Shown: positions 1-12,372, numbered from the stretch's first letter. The stretch is 64,000 nt of DNA from Escallonia rubra (GCA_033065855.1 JAVXUO010000173.1:1-64000); one strand, 5' to 3'. Numbers and translations: made by a program. The notes: a model not told the origin generated them from the sequence alone.

Positions 1-885
1 GATCTAAAAAGTATTTTACGGGATTTTTCGCCCAAAAATCCTGAACCGGTGTACGGTTCGAGCGCGTAAAAGCCCGTTTTTTAAAAAAAATTGCTAACGG
101 CTTCGGAATGGCCCGTCCTGGGGAATGGAACTTCCCAGCGTCCTAGGGTTCTCAAAAAAATTTCGCGCGAAATCGCGCTAGCTTGATATTTTAAATTACA
201 CTGCAAAGTTACAAGGTTGCGCGTATCAGTTAACCCCTTTCCAGTCTTTGGAAAAATCTGAAATTTTTACCTGATACGTATCTTTTAGAAATAACTAGGG
301 TCTTTTTTGTACTTTGGCAAAATCTAGCTCTAGCTATTTTTATAAATTCATGAAAAACTGTCTAATTAATTTTTCACCTTTAGCGACCCCAACGCTCCAC
401 AAATCGGCTTCAAATCAGCCTTTCAGGTGCTTTGTTTACATTTACGGACTGAAAAGTCGTTTCAAAAACTTGACACCGTAAAATTACCAAAATACCCCTC
501 TCGAGGCGGCGAACTACCAAAATGCCCCCATGGCATCAGGAAAAATCTCAAAAGTGCTTTAAATTGCTATTTTTAGGTTCCTGAACTGATTCGTGATGTA
601 AAAAGTATTTTACGGAAGTTTCGCCCAAAAATCCCGAACCGGTGTCCGGATCGAGCGCGTAAAAGCCCGTTCGGCAAAAAAATTGCTAACGGCTTCGGAA
701 TGGCCCGAATTCCTGGGGAATGGAACTTCCCAACATCCTAGGGTTCTCAAAAAAGTTTCGCGTGAAATCGCGCTAGCTTGATATTTTAAATTACACTGCG
801 AAGTTACAAGGTTGCGCGTATCAATTAACCCCTTTCCAGTCTTTGGAAAAAACTAAAATTTTTACCTGATACGTATCTTTTATCT
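1..885. repeat. Tandem repeat with a ~594-bp period, about 1.5 copies, cut by the left window edge
   Basis: The first ~290 bases recur from about 595 to 880 with few changes. Both copies hold the landmarks GAACCGGTGT, GAGCGCGTAAAAGCCCG, AACGGCTTCGGAATGGCCCG and CCTGATACGTATCTTTTA at matching spacing. The second copy ends near 885, and the array may continue left of the window. No reading frame of note is present. It could be satellite DNA or a duplicated piece of a transposable element; the family is not recognised. Confidence 0.8.
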
Positions 886-1048
886 ACAATCCTGTACACA
901 CGTAGGAGTGTAAACTTTTACAATCCCATACACTCGTGTCAAATACAGATTGAGCTGTTGATGGTTGTTCTTGAAGAGTCCGAAGTGAGTGACTCTCACG
1001 ATGGAAGTTGTAAGTGCGACAATCATTAGTGTCCAGAGTATTTTACAA

Positions 1049-1500
1049 TAATAATTGGATTAGAAGTCCAGGTTTATAGTGACAATATAGTTCTAATTCT
1101 AGATTACATGTCCAAATTCAAGATAAAATTAAGTGGATTAGAAGTTCCTATTGATTGTAACAATAGTAGGAAGTTCACATTAGAAGTCCATATTCAAAGT
1201 ATAATAAGTGGATAAAAAGTCCAGATTAAGTGTAACAATAATAAAAAATCAAGATTATAAGTCAAAATCCATGATAAATAAGTGGATTAGAAGTTTGTAT
1301 TAGTTGTAACAATTGTAGGAAGTTCACATTAGAAGTCCAAATTCAAGGTATAATAAGTGGATTAATATTCTAGATTAATTGTAATAATAATTTCAAGTCA
1401 AGATTGGAAGTCCAAAATCAAGGTATAATAAGTGGGTTAATATTCCAGATTAATTGTAACAATAATTTCAAGTCAATATTGGAAGTCCAAATTCAAGATA
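1049..1500. repeat. Minisatellite with a ~75-bp period, about six degenerate units
   Basis: The landmark AAGTGGATTAGAAGTCC or a close variant begins near 1055, 1131, 1205, 1280, 1355 and 1430, a spacing of 74-76 bp. Each unit also holds a TTGTAACAATA-like block and an AGTCCAAATTCAAG-like block. Units have diverged by substitutions and small indels, so the array is not young. There is no coding signal. Confidence 0.8.
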
Positions 1501-1638
1501 AGCTCAGATTGCTCCAGAAAGTTGAGAATTAAAAAAGGACACGTGGCGACATTTTAAAGAGGAACCCGTCTTCTATTAAATTATATTTTGAATTGATTGA
1601 TTTTCCGTGTACTTGTACACAAAGAAGATTCGGTCTTC

Positions 1639-1977
1639 GAGTTTTTTTCCCCAAATAGTACCATTTTAATACTTAATTACATATTCACTCCATTTTAAAA
1701 CTTATTTACCCGCATACCACACTTTTGAAAATCGCATTTAAAACCACGACTTTAAAGAAGAACACGTAATCTAAAACCACGTTTTAAACTCAAGAAAAGA
1801 GAAACGGCAGGAAAAAAAACAGAGCTTAAAAAATGGGATTTGGAACCACGTTTTCTTGTTTAAAGTCGTGGTTCTAAACTGCAATTTCCAAAATTATGAT
1901 ATACGGGTAAATAAGTTTCAAAATGAAATAAATAGGTAATTAAGTATTAAAATGATATTATTTAGGAAAAAAAACTC
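1639..1977. mobile_element. MITE-like inverted-repeat element, ~340 bp
   Basis: The left arm (about 1639-1760) and right arm (about 1855-1977) are imperfect inverted copies of ~120 bp. The ends read GAGTTTTTTTCC and GGAAAAAAAACTC. Inside, ATTTTAATACTTAATTAC pairs with GTAATTAAGTATTAAAAT and AACCACGACTTTAAA pairs with its complement. It has no coding capacity. I could not settle a target-site duplication, so the superfamily is open. Confidence 0.7.
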
Positions 1978-2231
1978 TCAATTTTCTTTTGAACTAAAAT
2001 TCTGTTCATATATTACAACAAGTTATTACAACATTTGCACCTAAAGTAGCCCGATAACCAAAGTGTGATACATGATAAACACTAGATTTCCGTAATTGGG
2101 TCCTCAACCCAGGGACCTAGCCACCTTGGGATAAAAACAGACCATTGGTCACCCACCCCTATAAAAAAGGAATTTTCAAATCTTTGAGTTCTTTTTTTTA
2201 TTTAAATAATAAAATATATACATCTGGGAAG

Positions 2232-2525
2232 GACTGTATGATAGTTGAAGTACAAGCTACGTATAAAGATAACGATAATGACAAATACTTACACGAAAAT
2301 CAACCTTATCCGGTAGATATCACAATACGAAACTACCGGTCAAACAAGACAACAGAGTAACAAACATAACAATACAACAACAACACAGTAACAGTTAAAG
2401 TACACGCTACGTATAAAAGTAATGATAATAAAAAATACTTACACGAAAATCAACCTTATCCGGTAGATATCACAATACGAAACTACCGGTCAAACAAGAC
2501 AACAGAGTAACAAACATAACAATAC
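2232..2525. repeat. Tandem duplication with a 150-bp period, two copies
   Basis: Two consecutive ~135-150 bp copies contain the same block from TACTTACACGAAAATC through CGGTAGATATCACAATACG to AGTAACAAACATAACAATAC. The landmark CGGTAGATAT lies at 2311 and 2461. The 3' halves of the copies are identical over more than 80 bases and the 5' halves have diverged slightly. A 71-codon reading frame over copy 1 is not preserved in copy 2, so I do not call a gene. Confidence 0.8.
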
Positions 2526-3500
2526 ACCAGAAAGTAAAGCCAACATGGCCTCCAATGAGATGCTCGTTTTTTTCCCCCGCAATAGGATAAACATACCAAA
2601 ATTAAAAAATCTGCCACCTGTCACACAAATGCAACAAGGGCAGTCTCTACGGGACACATGTACACTAGCTTCTGCTAGCCCATCAGCACGTGTCCAACAA
2701 CATGACATGTGTCCCTAAGCATGCAACAGCACCACCGCATGGAGCATCATAACCGCCAGGAATCCGACAACCCTCAACGTCGCCTCTACCGGCACTGATA
2801 GGCCACGTCTCAACACCCCGTCAGCACCACAGATCACCAGTCCCCACCGTTGACTGCAGTCGGAATTTCGCCACTGTTAATTAACCTCACAAACTACCAT
2901 CACCACAAGCAGCTCCGAACGGCACCAACAATCCACCTTACAACCCAAACCATCCAGAATCTAACACCTTACACCGTACCATCACAGCAACACCATCCAC
3001 CACGAATCATCCGCAACCTTTTTGACACAAGGGGGAGGGGGAGGGGAAACAACCCTAGAAGTGAAGCCCTTGTACCAGACTCCCCAATCAAAACACCAAC
3101 AATCGACATCACCACACCCGATACAATCGAGAAACGAACTACCAACCACTAATCCACCACCCATCACCACCAGATCGGCTGACTTACGACTGTTCCCACA
3201 CTAAAGCCGTTAGTGAAACCCTCGGTTCCATCCAAGACCCATCGATAAACGCCAATAAGATCCACTGCCACCTGTCAAACGCGATCCACCCTTCCCGGTG
3301 ACCAAGATCACCGCCACATCCTGGATAAAAGAGAAAAACACACAAAACAAGGCCACACACTACGGCTAACACGCCACCACACACCGAAGGGACCCGGTGG
3401 TGGTGGCGGAGATCGGAGGAGAATAAGGGGACAGTCTCTATTGTGTCATACATTAGTATCTTGACAATTAGTAAAAAAATGAAGAATTTAGTGTCGCCCC
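2526..3500. other. GC-richer stretch without a recognisable gene
   Basis: Base composition is clearly less AT-rich than the flanks, with many ACC/CAC runs on the plus strand and a G/C-run block near 3030. Open frames up to 106 codons exist on both strands, but the translations are low-complexity and overlap each other, with no known domain. It may be a captured 5' gene fragment or the non-coding part of a transposable element. I see no element ends. Confidence 0.4.
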
Positions 3501-4036
3501 TCATACGCTACTGGCCCAAAAACTCGTGTTAAGTATGGGAGAGTCTCATTAATAAGCTATCTACTTTAGAAGATTTGAATTGCATACTAAAACTTAATAC
3601 ACAATTTATAGTAGCTAGCACACGTGTTTTCTACCACTTTTATTAACAATTATAGCAACCCACGTGTTGAGTTTTGTATTCATACTGACCAAGAAGAGTA
3701 TAAAAGGCTATGAAATATAAGAGAAAATGAAATATAATAGATAATTATATAGGTATATACGACTTACAATGATATAAAAGTGGGAGATTATGTTTGTTAA
3801 ATTGTGAAAAAAACATTAGACATATCTAAGATAGTAAAGTTTCAAGATTTGAAGATAGATATACATTTAAAATATGGGGAGAGAGAGAGAGAGAGATGAG
3901 ATGAGATTTTAAGTGGGAGATGCTTATGTGGAAAAGAGAGAGAAAAAAATTATTTGATTGATTGAAAGGCAAATGGCATAATGATAGGTATGCTAAGTAG
4001 AAAAGAGAAATTTATATTTATATTCTCTCAGCTTCT

Positions 4037-4072
<36 letters not shown>

Positions 4073-4179
4073 TGTAATTTCATCAAATATAGTCAGATTA
4101 ACTTTTAAGTGGGTATGTGTGTGATGTAATTTCATCAAATATAGTCAGATTAACTTTTAAGTGGATAAATTTCCTTTTA
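3501..4179. repeat. AT-rich spacer with (GA)n, (GT)15 and a 52-bp tandem duplication
   Basis: A short GA run lies near 3880-3896 and a perfect (GT)15 run at 4041-4070. Immediately after it, a segment beginning GATGTAATTTCATCAAATAT at 4071 is repeated at 4123 (period 52 bp), which suggests replication slippage next to the microsatellite. No gene is visible. Confidence 0.75.
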
Positions 4180-6370
4180 GTAAACAAAGTGACCCTTGTG
4201 GTGAAATATCAATAAGCGATTTCTATGTGCATACAGTTAATTCTGTTTTGGAAACCATATAGTAGAACAAAAATTATGAATTTATTTTGTACACAAAAAA
4301 AAAAGTAGATTCCAGTGTTAATATGCGGAGAATTTATTGATCAACTTGTTATTGAATAAGACATATTTACTGTGGTTGTGTAAGTATTTTTGAAAGTAAT
4401 TTGTACATTTTAATGGCATGCCCATAATGTGGACTACGTGTTTCTTTAATTTTGAAATGTAAAAAAACTTTGGTCTATTAGTTTTTTTTATACCATATTG
4501 TTTATAAGAGTTAACCAACATGAGTAATTAGTTAACCCTAGGTGGCACTTTTAGAAACATATAGAAGACACCAACGATGCTATATAGAGAAAATAATAAG
4601 ATCAATATGTTATTGCATGAGTCAACTATGTAAAATTTAACAAGTTCAATCAACATGACTAAACATGATAGCTTAAAATCTTATAATAAGCAAATTGTTG
4701 AACAAATTTTAACCAAGCTTTAGTAAATTATTTAATAAGCATGCTTACTAAGTTAGATATATCTATAATTATAGTAAGACTTCCAAATCGGCAGCTAACT
4801 TTAGCAAACAACATAATCAATATAATAGTGTTTTAGATTTTATATACAATACTCTAGATATCCTTTTTCATATAAAGAGAGTGTTTGTAGGAGCGTAAAA
4901 GTAAACATAAAGTTGTATTATATTGTTATACTGCTAAGATAGAATTTAGAATGCTTATGATTTTAATTACTCACAACACAACAACGTAAGAACACCGTAC
5001 AAAAAGATTTGTTTCACATTTTTTCAACATAAAATTAGTTGAATTTACCTAATGTCTTGTCCATTATGCTTTATAAATACAACTTGTTTGGATTTATGGG
5101 AGTGCCTATTTTTACATCCCACGTGCTTGTCCACGCCTTATTTTGTGGCTAAAAGATAACATCAGAAAATATGATGTAATTGTACATCTGTTTTCAAATA
5201 TCATCAGGTTTAATTCTACAGTATCACTTTTCCATATCTCTTATGAAATTTGCATCCTATAATACTTATGCGTTTAACCTACACGACTGATTAGAATAGC
5301 ACAAAATTTGAGAGTAAGCAAATCATTGACCAAAACTTAACCAAAATTATTAACCAATATGTTTATTGATTAAGTTAGATTCATGTGTTGAATTTACTAA
5401 TGCTAATAATTGAGTTGGAATCTGGCATAATATAGCTAACTTACTTTTATTTTAGACATAAGTTATGCTCTAAATACATATATAAATTTATCTTTTTTAC
5501 ATATCATGTTTTCTTTTTGAACTATGGATTTTTTCTAACGATATAATAACTAAAGAAGTTCTAGTATGCTGGAATATTGCTTATGTAAAACTTTAAAAAT
5601 GCTTAGAGATGAATTGATAGTAAGATAAAGACACCATAAGAAAAAGATTGGTTCATATTTTCTTCCAAATAGAGTTTACTAGTTTAGCTTATGCTTTTTC
5701 TACTATATTTTAAAAAACCTTTGTGGATAGATTTATGGTTGTGTATCTCTACATCCACGTTTGTTTGTCTAAGCTTCATATCTTATTTATTGGCTACAAC
5801 ATAAACAAATTTATGCTATTGCACTTTTTGATGGAAAAGTACAATGCATAAATAAAATTTTAACCAAGATATGTTTTCAAATGTTATAAGGTTGTAATTT
5901 GACGTCATATTTGTAAAACAATTACAGAACTTATTCTTCTATATAAGTATGTTGTTTTTTCTTAAGATTATGATATGTACTTGTTTGTTTTCATGCATGT
6001 TATCTAGGTTAGTATATTGGATTGACTGTATTTTGAAATGTTAATAAAAGATAAAACTAAGGACCTTACAAAAAAAAAATCTATGTAATTCATACACCAT
6101 AAGGTTATATAAAAAAATATGAATGCTTAGTTTTCATAAATCCGATTATATTGAAAACATAACAGATGATGTGCCCTACAAAAGGCCAGCATTGCATTTT
6201 CCACTTCAATTATTATATATTATAATATATTATAGCAAAAGAACGCGAGCCAAGCTTGTGTCGGTTCATAAAACATATTGTAAAGCTCTAAAAAGTGTAT
6301 TAATTCACACCACATAATATGAAATAAAGCAGAGATTAGCATCTTATAAAAAATATACCTACTATAGTTA
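4180..6370. repeat. AT-rich dispersed repeat, diverged relative of the interior of the 56194-60072 Helitron-like element
   Basis: This segment is colinear with about 56340-58050. Shared landmarks in the same order include GGTGAAATATCA, TGCGGAGAAT, AGAATTTAGAATGCTTA, TTTAATTACTCACAA, CAACATAAAATTA, AAGTTAGATTCAT and ATTAGCATCTTAT-like blocks. Identity looks moderate, with many indels, so it is an older member of the family. I could not find both ends. Reading frames up to 84 codons lie here, but none resembles a known protein. Confidence 0.6.
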
Positions 6371-6476
6371 AAACTATAATAATTCATACAGGAGATTTTG
6401 CCTATACAATACTTGTTTTGAGACATAAAATAAGATGAGTAAAATCCGATTATACTGATTGCAATATGTTTCAAAC

Positions 6477-7065
6477 CTAAAAGGCGGGTTTTGTGAAGGG
6501 TAAAATAGGATAAAAAAAAATGAGAAATGAAGTAGCAAGCTTAGAAAGCAATGCTTGGAAGTAGCAAGGCTCCAAGCAAGGCCCACATTGATGCTTTGGA
6601 ACCAAAAACGTCAAATTACCCGAGCATCGTGGGTCATGAATGTGGAATTCAGATTCGTTCGCCAAACCAACAACATGATCTTTGGTAGGCAATAACTGAT
6701 GCAAATAGGATTGATGGGGCAACGCGTTGATTCAGATTTGAAAAGCTGTAAAGCGTTACTTTTGGGTTGGCGAGTTATGATTGTCCAGCCAAGTTTGAGC
6801 TGTTCTTCTGCATGTGATATGAAAACATCAACCAAGATTTCTCTTATTCACACAAGAAAAGAAAAAGAGATGGAAACCATCTCCACTCTCATGCAAGTCT
6901 ACCAGTAGGACAAGTCTATTTTACTATGCTTGGAAGCATGTGGCATTGGAGCACAGACTGGGAATCTTCCGGAGTAGGAAGGCAACGCTTCTTTCAGGTT
7001 CTTCATTCATTTCTTTGTGTTCTGTGAATTTGCAAGTAGACCCAACGACTTCAGAGACACACCCA
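6477..7065 (+). pseudogene. Decayed promoter plus first exon of an LRR-malectin receptor kinase (relic 1)
   Basis: Positions about 6835-6985 match the 5' leader and exon 1 of the receptor kinase at 47664. The leader AGAAAAGAAAAAGAGATGGA, the signal-peptide region and the block GCACAGACTGG followed by CTTCC are recognisable. The coding part is broken: the initiator region is partly deleted, an in-frame TAG replaces the penultimate Glu codon, and the hydrophobic core is scrambled. Upstream sequence from 6477 matches the relic at 44230. After the exon, about 60 bp of intron 1 is conserved, then homology to copy B stops. No LRR exons follow. It may be the 5' remnant of pseudogene copy A, now 15 kb away, but this is inference. 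Confidence 0.7.
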
Positions 7066-8050
7066 AAAATAATAATAATAATAAATTTATGGTGTGCAAT
7101 GATGACAAGGATTTAGAGCAACACAAATCCTTCAAAACTAAAATTTGACACAAATAGGATTGATCGGCCAACGCGCTGATTAAAATTTGAAAAATAGTAT
7201 AGTCTTACTCTTACCTTGAATTGTACAATTCAAATCCTTAGTTTTGATATTCTCAAATAAATTAAGCATATATAAAAGCACGGATGAAGTTAAATAGCTA
7301 ATTTTTTTTCCTTAAAATTCTCATTTTTAATTGAAGTCTTCATAAAATGTCGTGGGGTACTAGGTTTTTTTTTTCTCTTAACCTTTTCTTTCCTGTAAAA
7401 TACTAGTTTTGGATTAGAGTGTTATTAAAAAAAAATAAGGGTGTTGTTTGAATTCTCGTAAGATATCAAGCCTCTTTCCTTAAGCTATCCTTATATTACA
7501 TATATTCTTATTAGAGTTAAGGGTTGTTTTGACTTCTTCAAAGAAGAAAAATGAAAAAAAAGAAATCAATGAAAATCTTATAAAATAACACTTGAACTCG
7601 TGCATACTCTCTAATTACTGAAAGAAAAACTCTATCGAAACCTACCTCCATTCACATTAAAACTAAACTATCCTAGAGCTATTATATCTTCTACATCAAA
7701 TTAGGTTAAATAAAATAACTTACAGATAACAAGAGTTTTTTGTATCCTTTCAAGCAAAAAGCACTATTTTACTTCAGACTAATAGACTTCTATAACGCGT
7801 ATGTAATCATGACTTTTAAGAATCGCTAGATTATACCATTATGCTCCTTATTATAATTTGGGATCATGGCGAATAAATAATCCTAAGTTTGTATTAGAGT
7901 TATTGGAATACCCTTATGAGCATGATGACATATTTTTATGTTTTATTATCTTTGCATGTTTCACTGTTGCCTGTAATTTGACAACCAACTATCCATCAAT
8001 ACAAGAAATGGTCATTACTCTACCAGAAAAGAAAAAAAAAAGATGAATGA
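7066..8050. repeat. Segment shared with 45340-46290 (old segmental duplication)
   Basis: The order of landmarks is the same in both places: GATTGATCGGCCAACGC-like, GTACAATTCAA-like, TTGATATTCTCAAATAAA, AAGCACGGAT(G/A)AAGTTAAAT, GGATTAGAGTGTTATTAAAA-like, and ATTAGAGTTATTGGAATACC followed by CTTATGAGCATGATG. It follows relic 1 exactly as 45346-46290 follows relic 2, so the duplication covers exon-1 relic plus downstream DNA. No reading frame is conserved between the two copies. Confidence 0.7.
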
Positions 8051-8776
8051 TGACAAAAGTTCTAAATAATGACATTTAATTCAACTTAAGTAGAGATATG
8101 CTTATAGAAAAATTTGTGGAAACTTCAATAAAAGTGAACGATTAGAAAATTTAGGAAGGTTCTTGAAAACTTTAGCTACTAAATTTGTTGCCTAAGCTGG
8201 AAAGCTTTTATACATATCATGTGAGATCTCTTGAGTTCATTTTATTCTTAGTTTCAAATATTCTACGTTTAAGTTCCCAATTCCTTCCATTTTGTATATT
8301 TTATTATATATCTATTGTCACAACACCTTCTCATAAGACATTTTATTTTTGACCGTGCTCTTTGGACTACAAATTTTGAACTTGTGTTACTATAAATTTG
8401 TTACAATTCAAAGTTTTTTATCGGTTTCACTTCCTAAACTCATTTATGTGTCATAGAAATATATTATAATAAATTGGACAGCTCCCCTGTATACACTTCA
8501 CATTAAATTTTTATGTGCGTCGAATTGTCTCTAGAGCAACTTATTTACTTTTGTTAGTATAATGTCATACTTGTAGTGTTTGGTGAGGATTAAATATTTT
8601 TTAAAGATGTTTGAAACCGATTATAATGTCACTATATCTTGGGTAATAAGGTATATGGATAGTTACAGTAATATCCCTAAGGTTAAGGTGAAATTATAGA
8701 GGCGTCCATTAGTTTAGACAAATTACACTTATATCTATTGACTAAGCGGAACACAGAAATACACGGTTTTAACAAA
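8051..8776. other. AT-rich intergenic stretch, nothing recognised
   Basis: No reading frame of interest, no repeat shared elsewhere in the window and no RNA gene was seen. It ends at the terminal GGG of the first giant inverted-repeat element. Confidence 0.5.
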
Positions 8777-8780
8777 GGGA

Positions 8781-10470
8781 AAAATAGGAAACAGTGGTTT
8801 TTTGGGTAAAATTTTTGGGGTTGGTGGTTTTTTTTTGGGAAATTGTGAAAAGAGGGGGGGTAACTTTGAAATCTCTGAAAAGTGGGTTGAGTTGAAAAAA
8901 AATGGGTTTTTTGAAACTCACTATTTCCCCTTCCCCAAAATACCCTTCCCCGTCCAACTCTTCTCCCCCAATCCCTTCAGACCCCTCCCCCTCCAAAATT
9001 CTGCCTACCCCCACTCCACCCCCCACCCTGCTGCTGTAACACCAGTAGTGTAAACCCATTTTGAGTGTAACCATGAGTGCATGAGTGTAGTGTAATGTGT
9101 GTATGTGAGTGCTATGTGTGGTGATGTGTGTGTGAACCTGTGTGTGTGTATGTATGTAATATATATCCACGAAGTGGTGTTACAGAGGAAGGAGAATGAG
9201 ATGAAAATGGGGAGCAAGGGAAGCTGCGTGAACAGTAACCACGAAGTGGTGTTACAGAGGAAGGAGAATGAGATGAAAATGGGGAGCAAAGGAAGCTGCG
9301 TGAACAGTAACCACGAGCTGGTGGAGAGAAAGAAAAGAAAGGAAGAAGAAGAGAACCGAGCGGGTATTTGAGTTAGCGTTAAGTTTTGCACGTGCATATG
9401 TTAACGCAGGCTTATCGTTAGCAAGTGAAAATTTACAGTATAATACATTTGACCATATTAGAATTCTTGGCAAAGTTTTATAATTTTCTGAGATCGTATG
9501 AATTTTTAGTATTTTCTGTAATTTCAGATTTGGAAAATTCTTTTGGACCCTTTAAACCCAGAAAATGTTCTGGGAAAAATTAGAGTAATGTTCTTATGGT
9601 ATAAATAAGACTTAGTTTGAATTTGATGATTTTTGGAGTTGTTTTGCTATGATTTACATATCGTATTGGTTTTAGCAAAATGAAAAATATAAAAATATTT
9701 TTATGTCTTTTAAATTATGATTTTTATTTCTATAATTTTTATATATACTTTAATGTTCTCATAAATATTATGGGACTTATTTTGCAGCTGGAAGTAATTA
9801 TGGCTATTATTGGGTTTTCATTGTATTTAAAGAAATTATTTTAATTCGAAAATATTCAAAAATTCAGAAAATGCATATTTTGACTTTTAATAATATTTTA
9901 AGCTATAAGAGTATTTTAGTATAAATTATTATAAATTCTAGAGTGTCGGTACCCGTTAAGGAGTGTATAGGATTTTTTGTCAGGTTGGCCGTGTGCGAGA
10001 ACTGTTTTGAGTGCGCGATTTTCAGAGAGAGTGGGTACGCAGTGGGTAGTTGCCCACCCCCAGTAGCGGAGGCAGCGGGGGGCACAGGGGGCACGTGCCC
10101 ACCTACTGCCTCCTTCTCTCTCGCTTAGAGAATGAGGGGCACCATCCGTTCACGGCTTCACAAATGGTTGTAGACGGTGATGTGTCCAGAAGTTGAAGGG
10201 GCTGCTGGTAGATGTTGATGTGTCCAGATGAAGGGGCTGGTTGTAGATGGTGATGTCTAGAGAGAGAGAGAGAGAGATGCCCAAGCGTTTGAAAAGTACT
10301 GATTGATGACAGCGGTTTATTTGTTTTTCTTCTCATTTGTTTTCGATAATGCCGAACAAGGAACAACATAAGGAAAACAAGGATTACAATGCAATTTTGG
10401 TGATCTATTTGTATCCTTGCTTGCAGCAACAGAACCACAATGACAGAGATTAGTAAGAGGCAGGCTCTCG
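8781..10470 (+). repeat. Left arm of giant element 1
   Basis: This is the inverted partner of 13480-15169. The outer ~250 bases are G/T-rich homopolymer-like sequence. They are followed by a TG-rich block near 9090-9160, a 72-bp tandem duplication, and an AT-rich stretch at 9470-9920 that resembles the arms of element 2. The inner end is marked by CAGGCTCTCG at 10461-10470, after which the two sides differ. Confidence 0.85.
9167..9320. repeat. 72-bp tandem duplication inside the left arm
   Basis: CCACGAAGTGGTGTTACAG begins at 9167 and again at 9239, and a third partial start (CCACGAGCTGG) lies at 9311. The exact 72-bp period keeps a reading frame open, which explains the repeated peptide in translations. 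The same duplication is mirrored in the right arm at about 14630-14783, so it predates or was copied with the arm. Confidence 0.85.
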
Positions 10471-12218
10471 ATGGAGGCGTGGAAGAGATAAAGTGCTTCA
10501 TGTGTGAAACTTTTTGCACTTTATCTCTTCCAGAAATCTTGCGGGAACTAGATGACCTTGTAGGAATAATGGGGTCCCATGAATAACAGCAGAGGCCATG
10601 TGCAAACGGTTTGTGGTGACACCAGTCATTTTCTGTGGAAACACAAGTCAATTTCTGCAAAAGTGCATGTCCGATTGTGCTCTTGCCGAAGGTGATTTTA
10701 AGTGAAACCATGTTTATTCGGTAAAATTTGCATAAATGCATTTATTAGTTTGCGCAATTACTTATCATGATGGTAATTTGGGGTGTTTGGATCAATTGCA
10801 CCGGACAAACATCCTTGTAATATGGCAACGTATTTAGAACTCCTTCTGGTTATTTGTAGCAAAATGAGTATAGCGTGAAAGCTCCAAATTTAGCAATAAT
10901 ATAAACACTTCTCAAAGTGTGTGCAAATATACAATATAAGTCTTGCCCAACTAAGTAGGGGGACTACAACGTGCAAAGTTGAAGCTTACGTGGCAAATAC
11001 AGATGTTTCAAATGAATCCTAGGTGGTACAGGGCAGGCCACAATACCACATAGATTGTGAGATCCGTCCATGCGAGGAGGAATGAGTAAGTCCCAAAAAG
11101 TGACGCGCTCTGCCCGTTCCGCGAACAAATACAAGCTTCCAGATAGAGTACACCGTGCACAAGTGGAGCACCTTACGGGATAGTCAGGTCATTTGCGCTT
11201 GCGTAACAAGGTCGTACGCGTTTTAGGTGACACAAGTCGTTTTGTGCAGACAAGCAGGTACTTATGCACGACGGTGCTTGTCGGTTTGTGCCAATGCCCA
11301 AGTCATTTATGTGCAGATGCAATACCGAATTTTTTTTTGGTAGGGGAAGAGCTTATGTCCGAACACCCCAAGTTTACTTTTCGTATGCACATGGTGGGGC
11401 ACAATACCACATAGATTGCGAGATCTATGTGGTAGCCAAGAAACCATGGGTAAGTCCCAAAAAGTGACGCGACCGAAGCCAAGCTTCTAGGCAGATTGCA
11501 CCCTGCACGACCCCTTTGGACGTCGCGGTTAATATCGAACAACATTATTTCGTAATAAAACTGATCAATTGTGGGTCTATCTCATTTTTATGTCTAATTT
11601 AAACAGTGTGAGCGAGAACATTACAGGTTTAAAAAGGTGTGTGACCACAGCTTAAATATCATTACTCCATTGCCTACTTAAATTGCATTCAAGAAGAAAT
11701 CGTAGTTCTTAGCCAACTCTTCTATTGATGAGGGTCGTGTCTGACCACGCCCTCAATACAAGGCAAAGCCAAACTCGAATACTGGACAACGCTATCGATA
11801 GCCATGTGTTCAAATGCGTGCACGTTCATGGTTGCAACCGTTATCTACTTACCAAATGGGGAACTAGTTTTGCACAGGGAATTCAGGCGGTGGTTTTGAA
11901 AAGCGTTTGCAAGACATCTCGTGTTTCCTGAAGGGGAAATAGTCTATTCACATATATTAGTACTAGGTTGGCTTAATTGGCCTGAATAGGGTAAGTTGGT
12001 ACACTTCCACTATTGCCAGAAACCCAGACAATGGATGTTACAGTTTTTTCGGTTTGTGTTACTATTCATCACATGTCATGTCTTAATATTCATTCACATG
12101 TCATGTGCCCAAAAAAATTCATCCAGACAATGGAAGTGCTCGTCTAGTTTACGTGCGAATATTGGGGTCCCATGAACAACAAGGAAGTGGAAGTGTAGGC
12201 GCAAACGGATCGTGGTGG
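10471..12218. other. Centre of element 1, left part: no gene
   Basis: The sequence holds scattered, degenerate members of the 22-bp repeat (near 10609-10690 and 11228-11330) and a short duplicated block containing CAATACCACATAGATTG, seen near 11040 and again near 11402. No transposase, gag or host domain is recognisable in any frame; open frames stay below 85 codons. Confidence 0.6.
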
Positions 12219-12372
12219 CACCAGTCGGTTTGTGCGAAAACAACAGTCAATTTCTGCGAAAACACCAATCGGTTTCTGCAAAAACACCAGTCGGTTTCTG
12301 CAAAACCACCAGTCGATTTCTGCAAACGTGCTCGTCGGATTGTGCGGATGCGCAAGTCAATTTATGCAAAAG
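12219..12372 (+). repeat. Seven-unit 22-bp tandem array, main copy
   Basis: Seven consecutive units of exactly 22 bp start at 12219, 12241, 12263, 12285, 12307, 12329 and 12351. The core unit is CACCAGTCGGTTTCTGCAAA plus two bases. The last two units are distinct types, TGCTCGTCGGATTGTGCGGA followed by CGCAAGTCAATTTATGCAAA, and this same ending recurs in the other arrays. There are no spacers, so it is not a CRISPR array. Two forward frames and one reverse frame run open through it, giving 22-residue peptide periodicity from three units. Confidence 0.9.

Noticed and set aside
2850-3504. Overlapping frames of about 100 codons on both strands
   Set aside because: No domain, biased composition, and mutual overlap; no support for a gene.
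6477-7065. Relic 1 as an independent small gene
   Set aside because: Every frame is broken relative to exon 1 of copy B and no downstream exons follow.
9005-9397. 130-codon reading frame on the minus strand, with an identical mirror copy at 14553-14945
   Set aside because: Both are the same arm sequence. The peptide is a low-complexity product of the 72-bp duplication and CA/TG-rich DNA; no domain.
10103-10741. 212-codon minus-strand frame in element 1
   Set aside because: It spans the arm boundary, contains a GA/CT microsatellite, lacks any known domain, and its mirror copy breaks up into shorter frames.
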